DNA of 64,000 bases from Stigmatella aurantiaca DW4/3-1. GTDB taxonomy: Bacteria; Myxococcota; Myxococcia; Myxococcales; Myxococcaceae. The notes under the pieces were generated by a model. The model had not been told where the DNA came from and searched no databases. It worked only from the letters and a program-made list of their open reading frames with translations. Location of the stretch: assembly GCF_000165485.1 (NCBI RefSeq), contig NC_014623.1, positions 2,003,501-2,067,500 on the forward strand, given 5' to 3'. Positions 19,188 through 29,625 of the stretch are shown here, one piece after another. Both the position numbers and the translations under genes were made by a program. Position 1 is the first letter of the stretch. The number at the start of each line of letters is the position of its first letter.

Positions 19188-20521
19188 GACCAGTCTCCGA
19201 ACGCGCCCCAGGGCTTGTCGCCGAACGGGCAGCGCTTCTCGTGGATGTGCGCCTCGAACTCGGCGCGGAACCGCATGAGGAAAGAGTGCGTGGGCAGCGC
19301 CGCGGCGTCGCCCAGCGCGCAGATGGTATTGCCCAGGCCCATGGGGGGGTAGGGCGCGATGGACGAGGCCACGTGGCTGAGCATCTCGATGTCCGCCATC
19401 TCGCCGCGGCCCTCTTCGATTTTTCGCAGCAGCCGCGTCTGCCACGGCGTGCCCTCGCGGCATGGGGTGCACTGGCCGCAGGACTCTTCCGCGTAGAAGC
19501 GCGCCACGCGCCACAGGCAGCGCACCATGCACGAGGTGTCGTCCATGACGATGACGCCGCCCGAGCCCGCCATCGTCTGCTTCAGGCGGAGGGCCTCGAA
19601 CTCCAGGGCCACGTCCAGCTCGTTCGGGCTCAGCACCGGCGCCGAGGAGCCACCGGGAATGACGGCCTTCACCGAGCGCCCAGCGGGCAGCCCCTGGCCG
19701 TACTTGTCGCCGAAGATGAGCTCGGACACCGTGGTTTGCAGCGGAATCTCGTACACGCCCGGCCGGTTGACCGTGCCCGACAGGCACACCAGGCGCGTGC
19801 CGCCGGACTTGTCGGTGCCCAGCTTCGAATACCAGTCCGCCCCGCGCGCGAAGATGTGCGGGACGTTGGACAGCGTCTCCACGTTGTTGATGACCGTGGG
19901 GGAGCCGAACAGGCCCACCACCGCGGGGAACGGCGGCTTGAGGCGGGGCCAGCCCTTCTTGCCTTCCAAGCTCTCGAGCAGCGCCGTCTCCTCGCCGCAG
20001 ATATAGGCGCCCGCGCCGCGCACCAGGTAGCAGTTCAGCTCGTAGTCCCTGCCCAGCAGCGTCTTGCCGAAGATGCCCGCCGCGTAGGCCTCCTGGATGG
20101 CCGCCTGGGTGCGCTGGGCCGGGTGTTTGAACTCGCCGCGCATGTAGATGTAGCAGGTGTGCACCCCCAGCGCGTAGGCCGCGATGGCGATGCCCTCCAG
20201 CATCATGTGCGGATCCAGGGAGAGGATGTAGCGGTCCTTGAAGGTGCCCGGCTCGGACTCGTCCGCGTTGACGGTCAGGTACTTGGGCTTGGGGTTGTCC
20301 TTGGGGACGAAGCTCCACTTGAGCCCGGTGGGGAAGCCCGCGCCGCCCCGCCCGCGCAGGTTGGACTTCTTCACCTCGTCGATGATCGCCGCGGGCGCCA
20401 TCTCCAGCGCCTTCTTCAGCGACTCGTAGCCTCCCCGCTTGCGGTAGTGCTCCAACGTCCACGACTGAGGCTGCCCCCACGCCGAGGAGATAAGCGGTTC
20501 AAAGGCGGATGCGGTCGTCAT
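19184..20521 (-). CDS. nuoF: NADH-quinone oxidoreductase subunit F (FMN/NADH-binding)
   Basis: 445 residues. NADH-binding loop LRGRGGAGFPTGLKW near residues 55-70, FMN-binding region VNADESEPGTFKDR and AYICGEETALLESLEG. The N3 [4Fe-4S] ligands are in ESCGQCTPCREG with the fourth Cys near NTICALGD. It accepts hydride from NADH and passes electrons to the cluster chain. It follows nuoE by 31 nt, the usual order. Confidence 0.96.
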   Translation of the reverse strand: MTTASAFEPLISSAWGQPQSWTLEHYRKRGGYESLKKALEMAPAAIIDEVKKSNLRGRGGAGFPTGLKWSFVPKDNPKPKYLTVNADESEPGTFKDRYILSLDPHMMLEGIAIAAYALGVHTCYIYMRGEFKHPAQRTQAAIQEAYAAGIFGKTLLGRDYELNCYLVRGAGAYICGEETALLESLEGKKGWPRLKPPFPAVVGLFGSPTVINNVETLSNVPHIFARGADWYSKLGTDKSGGTRLVCLSGTVNRPGVYEIPLQTTVSELIFGDKYGQGLPAGRSVKAVIPGGSSAPVLSPNELDVALEFEALRLKQTMAGSGGVIVMDDTSCMVRCLWRVARFYAEESCGQCTPCREGTPWQTRLLRKIEEGRGEMADIEMLSHVASSIAPYPPMGLGNTICALGDAAALPTHSFLMRFRAEFEAHIHEKRCPFGDKPWGAFGDWS

Positions 20522-20552
20522 GATGGAGACGCTTTCGTTGGAAGAGGGCCGA

Positions 20553-21041
20553 TCAGGTGAGCTTGGCGAGCAGCTCGTCCACCCGGGCTTTCGTCAGGTT
20601 CTCATGGTGGTCTTCATTGACCTGAAGGCACGGCGCGGTGCCGCAGGAGGCCAGGCACTCGGTCTCCCGCAGGGTGAACGTCTCGTTGGCCTCGCCCGCC
20701 TTCAGCCCGAGCTTGTTCTCCAGATAGGCGAGCATCTTCTCGGCGCCCCTCAGCGAGCAGGAGAGGTTGGTGCACACGTCGATGGTGTACTTGCCCGGCT
20801 TCTTCAGGTGGTACATCACGTAGAAGCTGGCCACCTCGTAGGCGCGCTCGGGGGTGACCTCCAGGTTCTTGGCCACCAGACGGATGCCCTCGGGAGGGCA
20901 CCAGCCCTTGAGGTCTTGCAGCAGCCGGAGCGCGGGCAGCATCCCGGCGCTTTTGCGGTCGGGCGGGTAGTGCGAGAGGATTTCTGAGATCCCCGCGTCG
21001 AACTTCTTCTGCTCTTCAGGGGTGAACAGGGGCTCCGCCAT
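20553..21041 (-). CDS. nuoE: NADH-quinone oxidoreductase subunit E ([2Fe-2S])
   Basis: 162 residues from ATG 21041 (AEPLFTPEEQ...). An in-frame ATG at 21083 with a G-rich stretch upstream would add 14 residues. Thioredoxin-like fold with [2Fe-2S] ligands in CTNLSCSLRGAE and CLASCGTAPCLQVN. Functions with NuoF in the NADH-dehydrogenase module. First gene of the partial nuo operon. The 21084-21350 region upstream should carry its promoter, but no clear box stands out. Confidence 0.94.
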   Translation of the reverse strand: MAEPLFTPEEQKKFDAGISEILSHYPPDRKSAGMLPALRLLQDLKGWCPPEGIRLVAKNLEVTPERAYEVASFYVMYHLKKPGKYTIDVCTNLSCSLRGAEKMLAYLENKLGLKAGEANETFTLRETECLASCGTAPCLQVNEDHHENLTKARVDELLAKLT

Positions 21042-21352
21042 GGCGGGCGGTTCGTACGGCTCCCATGGCTGCCTTGTCAACATAAACCCCCGAAGTTCCT
21101 TGGTCCTTCATCAGCGTTAGTCCGGGCGATTTCAAGCCCCGGTTATGGGAAGCGGCACGCGGGGGGGGAGGCGGGGACGGGGGCGGAATCTGTCCCTGGG
21201 CCGATAAGGCTGGCACTTTCTTTTCCAGTGCTTGCGGATCCGGTACAGAATCGGAGCGGCCCGTGCCTGGGCGGTCAGGCGGGCTCGGCTTTGCCTGGGG
21301 GGCCATGTCCTGTGGGACAGACCCTCGTGGGACTGGCGGCAATGGTGATCTC

Positions 21353-21805
21353 TTGAGTGCGGCAGGACCTCACAGCGACGCGCAGAACCCCCCGGGCGTC
21401 GATCCCGAGGGCTACCGTGTGCTCATCGTCGAGGACAATCCGCACATCATCGAGATGTATGCCTACGTCCTCAAGAAGCTGGCGAGCGGGGATCTGGCGG
21501 GCAAGGTGCCGCTGGAGGTGCACTTCGCGCCGGATGGGCACCATGCGCTGACGTTGCTGCGCGAGCGCCGATTCAGCCTGGTGATGACGGACCTGTACAT
21601 GCCGGTGATGGACGGGTTCGCGCTGGTGGAGCGCATCCGCGCGGAGGAGTCGCTGCGCAACATCCCCATCATCGCCATCTCCGCCGGGGGCAAAGAGGCG
21701 CAGGACCGGGCCATGCAACTGGGCGTGGACATCTACCTGCGCAAGCCGGTGCGCTTCGTGGAAGTGCTGGAGACGGTGAAGCAGTTGTTGCGCATCGGGA
21801 AGTAG
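21353..21805 (+). CDS. Single-domain response regulator (receiver only)
   Basis: About 150 residues. I start at TTG 21353, because codons before it lose the G/C third-base bias of real genes here. ATG 21305 is the alternative. Receiver signature: acidic pair VLIVEDN, phospho-acceptor Asp in VMTDLYMPVMDGF, Ser in IIAISAGG, Lys in YLRKPVRF. No output domain. It precedes a kinase-like gene on the same strand by 60 nt, and both may act in one pathway. Confidence 0.85.
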   Translation: MSAAGPHSDAQNPPGVDPEGYRVLIVEDNPHIIEMYAYVLKKLASGDLAGKVPLEVHFAPDGHHALTLLRERRFSLVMTDLYMPVMDGFALVERIRAEESLRNIPIIAISAGGKEAQDRAMQLGVDIYLRKPVRFVEVLETVKQLLRIGK

Positions 21806-21865
21806 GCTTCCCGGCTCCACGAAAATTGACGGCGGGGCGCGAGACGGTCTTAAAGTCGCCCATCC

Positions 21866-23440
21866 ATGCTCAAGCCCGCTATCAACCGCGACATCGTCAG
21901 CGGCGAGGCACTGTTCATCCTCCGAAACCTGAGGGAGAACGGACGCCTGGGACGCTCGAACAAGCTGGCCGACGTCAAGGCCGCGCTCGAGCCGTCCGTC
22001 TCGCTCGAGTTCGACAGCTACTTCTTCTTTCTGCGCAAGTTTCACTACATCGCGATGGACCGCGAGGCCCAGCTCAAGCTCACAGACCAAGGGGAGCGGG
22101 TGGTGAGCGGGGAACTGCAAGACCGGTTCACCGTGGAAGTGGGGGAGTTCTTCGCTGATCAGTTGGTGGGCGAGGAGGAAGAGTCCACCATGGCCGTCAA
22201 CCCCGACGACCTGGGCGGGTTTCTTCCCCCGCCTCCGCCCGAACTCACCCTGGATGACTCAGAGGTCGATCGCACCGGCAGCCCCCCGCCGTTGCCCTCC
22301 GCTGCGATCCCCCTGCCGCCGGCCGCGGTGCCCTTGCCCCCAGCCGCGGTGGCGCTGCCCCCGGCCCGGGCCTCCCGGACGGCGCTGCCCTCGGTGGATG
22401 CGCCCCTTCCGTCCTATTCGGCCCCGGTGGCGGCTCGCCCCGAGCCGCCCGTGCCGGAGAGCCGCCGGGAAGTCTCGCCGGTCCCCGCGCCCCTTCCGCT
22501 CCCCCCTGCCTCCTCGCCCTCTTCTGTCTCTTCCTCCATGCCCCCTCCTGTTTCTCCTTCCGCATCCCCGGCGACTGCGTCCAAGGGCGCCGAGCTGGAC
22601 ATGCGCTACCAGAAGTTCGATCCCCTGGGTTCTGGACCGCTGGGCACGGTGTTCAAGGGACGCTTCAACGCGCTCGGGCTGGATGTCTGTATCAAGGAGC
22701 TGAAAGACATCTTCGGGTACTTCTCCTTTCTCCAGCGCGGCGAGGTGCTCAAGCGGCTGAAGAAGGAGCTGTGCGCCCAAGCCCAGGTGCGCCACCCCTC
22801 CATCGTGGAGATCCTCGACCAGAACGTGGACTCGGCCCGCCCGTACTTCGTCCTGCAACTGCTCCGGACCAGCCTCCGGGAGAAGCTCGAGGCGGGGGGC
22901 GGCAAGGGGGTGGCGGTGTCCCTGGCGCTCCGCTGCTTCCTGCAACTGGCTTACGGGTTGCGCGCGGCCCACGCGGCGGGGCTGCACCACCACAACCTCA
23001 AGCCGGAGAACGTCCTCTTCGACGACTACGGCAACGCGAGGCTGGCGGACTTCGGCATGGGGCGCGTGATCGAGGTGGATGCCACCAAGGGAATGCCTCA
23101 GGTCTTCATGGGCACCGGGGGCATGGTCTACATGGCGCCCGAGCTCATCAACCGCTCCAAGGACGCGGGCGCCTCGGCCGACGTGTACGGCCTGGGCATC
23201 CTCCTCTACGAGATGTTCACCGGTCAGATTCCGGGCCGCCGCTCCCCGCTGCCCTCCGAGGTCAACCCCGAGGCGCCCTCCGGGCTGGACGCCATCTTCG
23301 ACAAGATGACGCAGGACAAGAAGGATCAGCGCTACCCGGACATCGACGCGATGCTGGAGGACCTCTACAAGGCCTTCCCCGAGCGCGAGTTCCTCGAGAA
23401 GGGAGACCTGGTGCTCTCCTCGGAGCCGCAGCGGGCCTAG
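21866..23440 (+). CDS. Kinase-like protein, predicted pseudokinase (HxN in the catalytic loop)
   Basis: 524 residues. Residues 1-110 form a helical, winged-helix-like region with no family I can name. Residues ~115-240 are a Pro/Ala/Ser-rich linker. The protein-kinase fold spans ~245-500: glycine loop LGSGPLGTVFKG, lysine in VCIKEL, LADFG and MAPEL are all present. The catalytic loop, however, reads HHHNLKPEN, so the base Asp of HRD is Asn377. Phosphotransfer would be poor or absent. It may act as a regulated scaffold with the adjacent receiver protein. The DNA reads CAC-CAC-CAC-AAC, so this is not a translation error. Confidence 0.85.
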   Translation: MLKPAINRDIVSGEALFILRNLRENGRLGRSNKLADVKAALEPSVSLEFDSYFFFLRKFHYIAMDREAQLKLTDQGERVVSGELQDRFTVEVGEFFADQLVGEEEESTMAVNPDDLGGFLPPPPPELTLDDSEVDRTGSPPPLPSAAIPLPPAAVPLPPAAVALPPARASRTALPSVDAPLPSYSAPVAARPEPPVPESRREVSPVPAPLPLPPASSPSSVSSSMPPPVSPSASPATASKGAELDMRYQKFDPLGSGPLGTVFKGRFNALGLDVCIKELKDIFGYFSFLQRGEVLKRLKKELCAQAQVRHPSIVEILDQNVDSARPYFVLQLLRTSLREKLEAGGGKGVAVSLALRCFLQLAYGLRAAHAAGLHHHNLKPENVLFDDYGNARLADFGMGRVIEVDATKGMPQVFMGTGGMVYMAPELINRSKDAGASADVYGLGILLYEMFTGQIPGRRSPLPSEVNPEAPSGLDAIFDKMTQDKKDQRYPDIDAMLEDLYKAFPEREFLEKGDLVLSSEPQRA

Positions 23441-23464
23441 GGCTCCTGCCTGCACGGGGGGGGC

Positions 23465-23493
23465 TGTCCCGGCGCGGGCCGCGCCACGGGACA
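23465..23493. terminator. Bidirectional hairpin between convergent genes
   Basis: TGTCCCG/CGGGACA outer and GCGCGG/CGCGC inner stems between the kinase-like gene (+) and the MshEN-type gene (-). No U-tract. Confidence 0.5.
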
Positions 23494-23505
23494 ACCCCGC
23501 CCGGT

Positions 23506-24321
23506 TCAGGACCGCATCCGGGACGCCAGCTCCTTCTGCGAGAGGGCGCCCTTCTCCAGCAGCAGCTCGAGCAGGGCCCGGAGGATCTTCGAGCTCTTCT
23601 CCTGGTTCTGCTGGACCGCCTGGAGCCGCTGCATCTCCTCGGGGGTCAGGCTCGCGGAGGGGGCTCCCCCCGAGAGAATCTCATCGAGGATGTCCGCCGC
23701 ACTCGCGCTCCCCCCACTGGCGGCGGGGGCAGCGCCCGCCGCCTGGGACGGGGCGACGTCGGCGATGCGCTTCACCACCGTCTTGCCGCTCATGTCGACG
23801 ACTTTGAACTCGTCCTCTCCGCTGCTGCTCGGAACGGACGGGTCCTCGTCGGCGAAGCGCGTGGAGACGGTGGGTTCCTGGCCGCGGTAGTGGCGGAGGA
23901 TGGCGTGTTCGATCTCCTTGTCGCCGGCAATCACCACGGTGACGCGGGCGCGGCTCTTGGCCACCACCTGATCGACGGTGTTCAAGTCCGTGGGGTCGGA
24001 CATGGCGAGCACCAACGTCTTGCCGTTGTCCTTGAGGGAGACCGGGAAGATGCCCTTCTGCTCGGCGAAGGTCACGTCCACCTTGGCGAGGGCGCCTGGA
24101 TCCCTCGTGACGTGGCCCAGGTGCATGCGCTGCATGCCCGTGCCCTGACAGATGGCGTTGATGATGGTCTCCTCGTTGGCGATGCCCATGTCCACGATGA
24201 CGCGCGACAGGCGGCCTCCCCACTGGTCATGCTGGGCAAGGGCGCTGCGCAACTGCAGGTCGTCGATGACGCGGGCTTTGATGAGGAGTTCTCCGATGCG
24301 GTTGCGTTGAGGAGCGGCCAT
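23506..24321 (-). CDS. GspE-N/MshEN-domain protein (type II/IV system ATPase N-domain without the ATPase)
   Basis: 271 residues. Residues ~8-60 hold two consecutive motifs, RIGELLIKARVIDDLQL... and RLSRVIVDMGIANEETI..., separated by about six residues. This is the tandem layout of MshEN, a c-di-GMP-binding fold found at the N-terminus of PilB/GspE/MshE ATPases. The remainder of the T2SSE-N fold runs to ~150, then an acidic/Ala-rich linker and a C-terminal helical segment (QEKSSKILRALLELLLEKGALSQ). No Walker motifs, so it is not an ATPase. It could be a stand-alone c-di-GMP receptor for motility or secretion; that role is inference. Confidence 0.8.
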   Translation of the reverse strand: MAAPQRNRIGELLIKARVIDDLQLRSALAQHDQWGGRLSRVIVDMGIANEETIINAICQGTGMQRMHLGHVTRDPGALAKVDVTFAEQKGIFPVSLKDNGKTLVLAMSDPTDLNTVDQVVAKSRARVTVVIAGDKEIEHAILRHYRGQEPTVSTRFADEDPSVPSSSGEDEFKVVDMSGKTVVKRIADVAPSQAAGAAPAASGGSASAADILDEILSGGAPSASLTPEEMQRLQAVQQNQEKSSKILRALLELLLEKGALSQKELASRMRS

Positions 24322-24481
24322 GAGGACAGTGTACCGTCAGGATGCGGGGAGCGATGCATTCTGGCTTCCACAGGGGTGGGTCTCCGTGCAAGCCGGGCTG
24401 CGTGGAAGGTTGCCTGGCGGCGGTTGGCCCGTGGGGGCCCATCGCCCGAGGGCCTGCCTGCTCCCCGAGGAGGCGTGAGCC

Positions 24482-24676
24482 ATGCAGCCTTTCGCGGACG
24501 CACAGGTGCTGAGCTGTCCCTATTGCGGCGAGGAAGTGGAGGTGCAGGCCGACGCGGTGGGCCCCTCCACGGAGCAGTACGTCGAGGACTGCTCGGTGTG
24601 CTGCCGCCCCTGGTCGGTCTCCGTCACCCGGGAAGGGGAGGAGGTCTGGGTGAGCCTCGGCCGGGACGATGATTGA
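24482..24676 (+). CDS. CPXCG-motif cysteine-rich mini-protein
   Basis: 64 residues from ATG 24482, preceded by a strong GAGGAGG. Pattern LSCPYCGEEVEV...QYVEDCSVCCRPW matches the Cys_rich_CPXG family, a small putative zinc-binding protein widespread in proteobacteria and of unknown function. The two CxxC pairs probably bind one metal. Stands alone between the MshEN-type gene (divergent) and hsp20. Confidence 0.85.
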   Translation: MQPFADAQVLSCPYCGEEVEVQADAVGPSTEQYVEDCSVCCRPWSVSVTREGEEVWVSLGRDDD

Positions 24677-24825
24677 GGCCGTGCTTGACACGTCTCAAAG
24701 CATGGTTCTCTTGAGTCTTGTGAGGCGGTGAGCCCCGGGGGCACGGGGGGCCGTTCACGACACGAAACATGTCCAATGACTCAAGTGCCGTCCGCTGCGT
24801 TCAGCGGCACGGAAGGGAGAAGACC

Positions 24826-25275
24826 ATGCAGACCCGTTTCAATCCGTTCGAGTTGCGCAATGGGGCCGCCGTCGTGGGGCCGTTCATGAGGGATTTCGAC
24901 TTCCTGTTCCAGGGCCTGGCGGGCCACACGGGGCGCCACGGCAACAGCTTCGCCCCTCCCGCCGACATCTTCGAGACCGAGGCGGGGCTCACCTTGCAGG
25001 TAGACCTGCCCGGGCATGACCCGAAGACCATCGAGGTGAAGGTGGAGCAGGGAGTGTTGACTTTCCGCTCCGAGCGCAAGGCGGAGCCGAACGCCAAGGA
25101 GAACGCGCGCCGGTTGGAGCGCGGCTTCGGGGTGTACACCCGCTCCTTCACGCTGCCGGACACCGTGGACGCCACCCAGGTGGAGGCGCGCTACGAGCAC
25201 GGCGTGCTCACGCTGACGCTGCCTCGCAAGGAAGAGTCCAAGCCCCGCGTCATCGAAGTGAAGGTGCAGGGCTGA
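24826..25275 (+). CDS. Small heat-shock protein, Hsp20/alpha-crystallin family
   Basis: 149 residues from ATG 24826 (GGAG 6 nt upstream). The in-frame ATG at 24769 lacks a ribosome site. The alpha-crystallin domain (~40-140) shows PPADIFETEAGLTLQVDLPG, the conserved GVLT.R.ER and the C-terminal GVLTLTLPR (A-x-x-x-G-x-L type). An ATP-independent holdase in the cytoplasm. The leader (24785-24811) holds a CCGCTG/CAGCGG hairpin just before the ribosome site. TTGACA at ~24683 may be a -35 box. Confidence 0.93.
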   Translation: MQTRFNPFELRNGAAVVGPFMRDFDFLFQGLAGHTGRHGNSFAPPADIFETEAGLTLQVDLPGHDPKTIEVKVEQGVLTFRSERKAEPNAKENARRLERGFGVYTRSFTLPDTVDATQVEARYEHGVLTLTLPRKEESKPRVIEVKVQG

Positions 25276-25327
25276 GAAAACACCTCTCCCCTGCCCCTCC
25301 TTCGATGAGAGGGGACGAAAGACGCAA

Positions 25328-25354
25328 GGGCTCCGCCCGTGGGGGGCGGGGCCC
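25328..25354. terminator. GC-rich hairpin between convergent genes
   Basis: Eleven-base-pair stem GGGCTCCGCCC / GGGCGGGGCCC with one G-U pair, between hsp20 (+) and the HTH-receiver gene (-). No U-tract, so termination strength is unknown. Confidence 0.5.
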
Positions 25355-25359
25355 CTGGG

Positions 25360-25989
25360 CTACTTCTTGACGCCGAGCGCTAGCGGGATGCGGAACAGCT
25401 CCAGCACCTGCTGAACGTCCAGCGGCTTGGCCAGACAGGCGATGGCGCCGGCCTGCTTCGACTGCTCCACCACCTCGGGCGAGTGGTTGGAGGTCATGGT
25501 GATGAGCCGCACGCTCTCCATCTGCTTGCGAGCGCGAATGCGGCGGCACACCTCCAGACCGTCGATGTCCGGCATGTTCAGGTCGATGAGCATGCCGTGG
25601 GGCTTCTGCTCGGAGACGAGCAGCAGCGCTTCCACGCCACTGCTGGTGCTCTGAAGCTCCACCTGGGCCGTGTAGGGCTTGAACGCGCGCTTGATGGCGT
25701 CCAACACGGGGCGCTCGTCGTCCACCACCAGCAGTTTCACCGTCCCACTGCCTAGCTCATCGGGCACCGGCATCTGGTGAGCGATGAGGAAGGAGCGCAG
25801 GTCCGTCGAGCGAACTCGCCGGTGTCCTCCTGGCGTACGGAACGCCATCAGGATACCCCGGTCAATCCACTTGCTGACGGTCGAGGGATCCACCTGCAGC
25901 AGCCGACTGATGTCGTGGGTGGTGTACAACTGGTCCGTCGTTCCCGACGGCAACAACTCTTCCTTTTGCTGACCAGATCCGGTGCTCAT
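25360..25989 (-). CDS. MerR/BldC-type HTH fused to a response-regulator receiver
   Basis: 209 residues from ATG 25989; GTG 26001 and TTG 25998 are alternatives. Residues ~20-70 form a MerR-like/BldC excisionase-type winged helix (YTTHDISRLLQVDPSTVSKWIDRGIL...TPGGHRRV). Residues ~85-205 form a receiver: VVDDE, phospho-acceptor Asp in MLIDLNMPDIDG, Thr in ITMTSN, Lys in LAKPLD. The order HTH then REC is the reverse of classical OmpR/NarL regulators. The partner kinase is not adjacent. It begins 34 nt upstream of the kdsC stop region and shares its strand. Confidence 0.85.
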   Translation of the reverse strand: MSTGSGQQKEELLPSGTTDQLYTTHDISRLLQVDPSTVSKWIDRGILMAFRTPGGHRRVRSTDLRSFLIAHQMPVPDELGSGTVKLLVVDDERPVLDAIKRAFKPYTAQVELQSTSSGVEALLLVSEQKPHGMLIDLNMPDIDGLEVCRRIRARKQMESVRLITMTSNHSPEVVEQSKQAGAIACLAKPLDVQQVLELFRIPLALGVKK

Positions 25990-26023
25990 GGAATTCAACA
26001 CCTACCTTGAAACCGAGGTTTCT

Positions 26024-26602
26024 TCAACCAACTCGACCGCTCTTCTTCTCTGACCGTCGCATCAAACCTACCGCCTCTTCCCACCGTCCACTTGCCTTGA
26101 GACACAGCTCCACCAACTCCCTGGCGGCACCGTGGCCTCCGCGGTTCTGGGCCACGAAGTGGGCTTCCTGCCTTACTTCGGGTACGGCATCCGCAGGACA
26201 GGATGAAAGTCCTACGTGTGACATCGGGCCCAGGTCGTTCAGGTCGTCCCCCATATAAGCACAGGACTCAGGAGGTATGGAGAACTGGGTGAGCAGATCG
26301 TGCAGGGCGGGTGTTTTTTCCTTCTTTCCCTGGAGGATAGCGGCAAGTCCCAGTTCGCGCCCGCGGACTTCGACGATGGTGGACGTTCTGGCCGTGAGCA
26401 GGGCGGCGGGCAGTCCCATCAGGCGGGCCATCACCAGGGCATGGCCGTCCTTCACGTCGAAGCGCTTCATGAGCTCGCCGCCGTCACCGTAATAGAGGCC
26501 TCCATCGGTGAGCACGCCATCCACGTCGAACACGAGGAGGCGCACCCGCGCGGCCCGGGCGGACAACTCCTCCTTGGTCGGCTTGGGCTGCGGCTCCGTC
26601 AT
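26024..26602 (-). CDS. kdsC: 3-deoxy-D-manno-octulosonate 8-phosphate phosphatase (KdsC type, HAD family)
   Basis: 192 residues from ATG 26602. The ORF extends upstream into kdsA but the family N-terminus and codon use fix this start. Motif I DVDGVLTDGGLYY (nucleophile and acid/base Asp), motif III Lys in QGKKEKTP, motif IV GDDLNDL. Cap-less C0 HAD phosphatase acting as a tetramer. It dephosphorylates KDO-8-P to KDO for lipopolysaccharide core. Directly after kdsA, the preceding pathway step (31-nt gap). Confidence 0.9.
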   Translation of the reverse strand: MTEPQPKPTKEELSARAARVRLLVFDVDGVLTDGGLYYGDGGELMKRFDVKDGHALVMARLMGLPAALLTARTSTIVEVRGRELGLAAILQGKKEKTPALHDLLTQFSIPPESCAYMGDDLNDLGPMSHVGLSSCPADAVPEVRQEAHFVAQNRGGHGAARELVELCLKASGRWEEAVGLMRRSEKKSGRVG

Positions 26603-26633
26603 GGTCTGGCTGCTCCCCTCCCGAAACAGCACC

Positions 26634-29125
<2,492 letters not shown>

Positions 29126-29143
29126 TCAACGTTTCTGACGGGC

Positions 29144-29377
29144 TCAGGTGCCGTCGGGGCTCCCCGGCCGGGCGTGGGCATAGTCCTTGGCGACGGGCTG
29201 GCCGTCGCGCCAGTTCCGCAGCGGACACTGACGGCAGCTCCAGCCGTCCCAGCCGCGCCTCACCGCCTGGTGCAGGCAGCCATCGTAATGCAGGCAGAAC
29301 AGGTTCCGCTGGGTTTCGACGGCCTCCTCCTCGCGGAGGGCGGAGGGCAGGGGCGTGGGACAGGGTGTGATGGACAC
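29144..29377 (-). CDS. Small cysteine-rich protein, putative zinc-binding
   Basis: 77 residues from GTG 29377 (GGGAG 10 nt upstream). Core pattern LFCLHYDGCLHQAVRRGWDGWSCRQCPLRNW has four cysteines arranged C-x5-C...C-x2-C with conserved aromatic residues, which suggests a small zinc-ribbon-like fold. Family name not recalled. Upstream codons lose the coding bias, so the longer frame is rejected. It lies downstream of a 16-codon ORF and a strong terminator on the same strand. Confidence 0.6.
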   Translation of the reverse strand: MSITPCPTPLPSALREEEAVETQRNLFCLHYDGCLHQAVRRGWDGWSCRQCPLRNWRDGQPVAKDYAHARPGSPDGT

Positions 29378-29477
29378 GGCAGGGCTTCTCCCAAAAAGAC
29401 GAAACGGCTCCCCCCCCGGTGCCTGCAACAGGGAGGGGGGCCCGTCATTCCCGAGCGGGTGGGAGGGCCCGCGGGGC

Positions 29478-29542
29478 AAAAAAAGAGCCTGCTCTCCCCG
29501 CGTGTCCCTTTCGGGTACGGCACGCGCGAGGGGAGCAGGCTC
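29478..29542 (-). terminator. Strong intrinsic terminator/attenuator with seven-U tract
   Basis: On the minus strand the arm 29542-29521 pairs with 29504-29485 (ten perfect pairs at the base, then four and five more around small bulges). Inner CCC-GAAA-GGG forms a tetraloop hairpin. Seven Ts follow (29484-29478). Ends transcripts coming from the ABC exporter and the mini-ORF. Confidence 0.85.
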
Positions 29543-29574
29543 CGAACCGCTGGCATCACACTTCCGCCGGGTGG

Positions 29575-29625
29575 CTAAAGAGCCATGCCGACGGAGGTGG
29601 ATGCCTGACGCTGACTGTCGTTCAA
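29575..29625 (-). CDS. Putative 16-aa peptide ORF with an exceptionally long Shine-Dalgarno match
   Basis: TTG 29625 begins LNDSQRQASTSVGMAL then TAG. AAAGGAGGTGAT, complementary over 12 bases to the usual 16S rRNA 3' end, lies right before it (GGAGG to TTG 7 nt). TTAATACT (~29652-29659) could be a -10 box. The strong terminator follows at 29542, so a ~170-nt small mRNA is plausible. The peptide has no signal sequence and no run of a regulatory amino acid. It may be a leader peptide, a small protein or a RiPP-like precursor; none can be shown. Confidence 0.5.
   Translation of the reverse strand: MNDSQRQASTSVGMAL

Noticed and set aside
21263..21352. Longer N-terminus for the receiver protein (ATG 21263 or 21305)
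   Set aside because: Third-position GC drops sharply and the extension resembles no family; TTG 21353 fits better.
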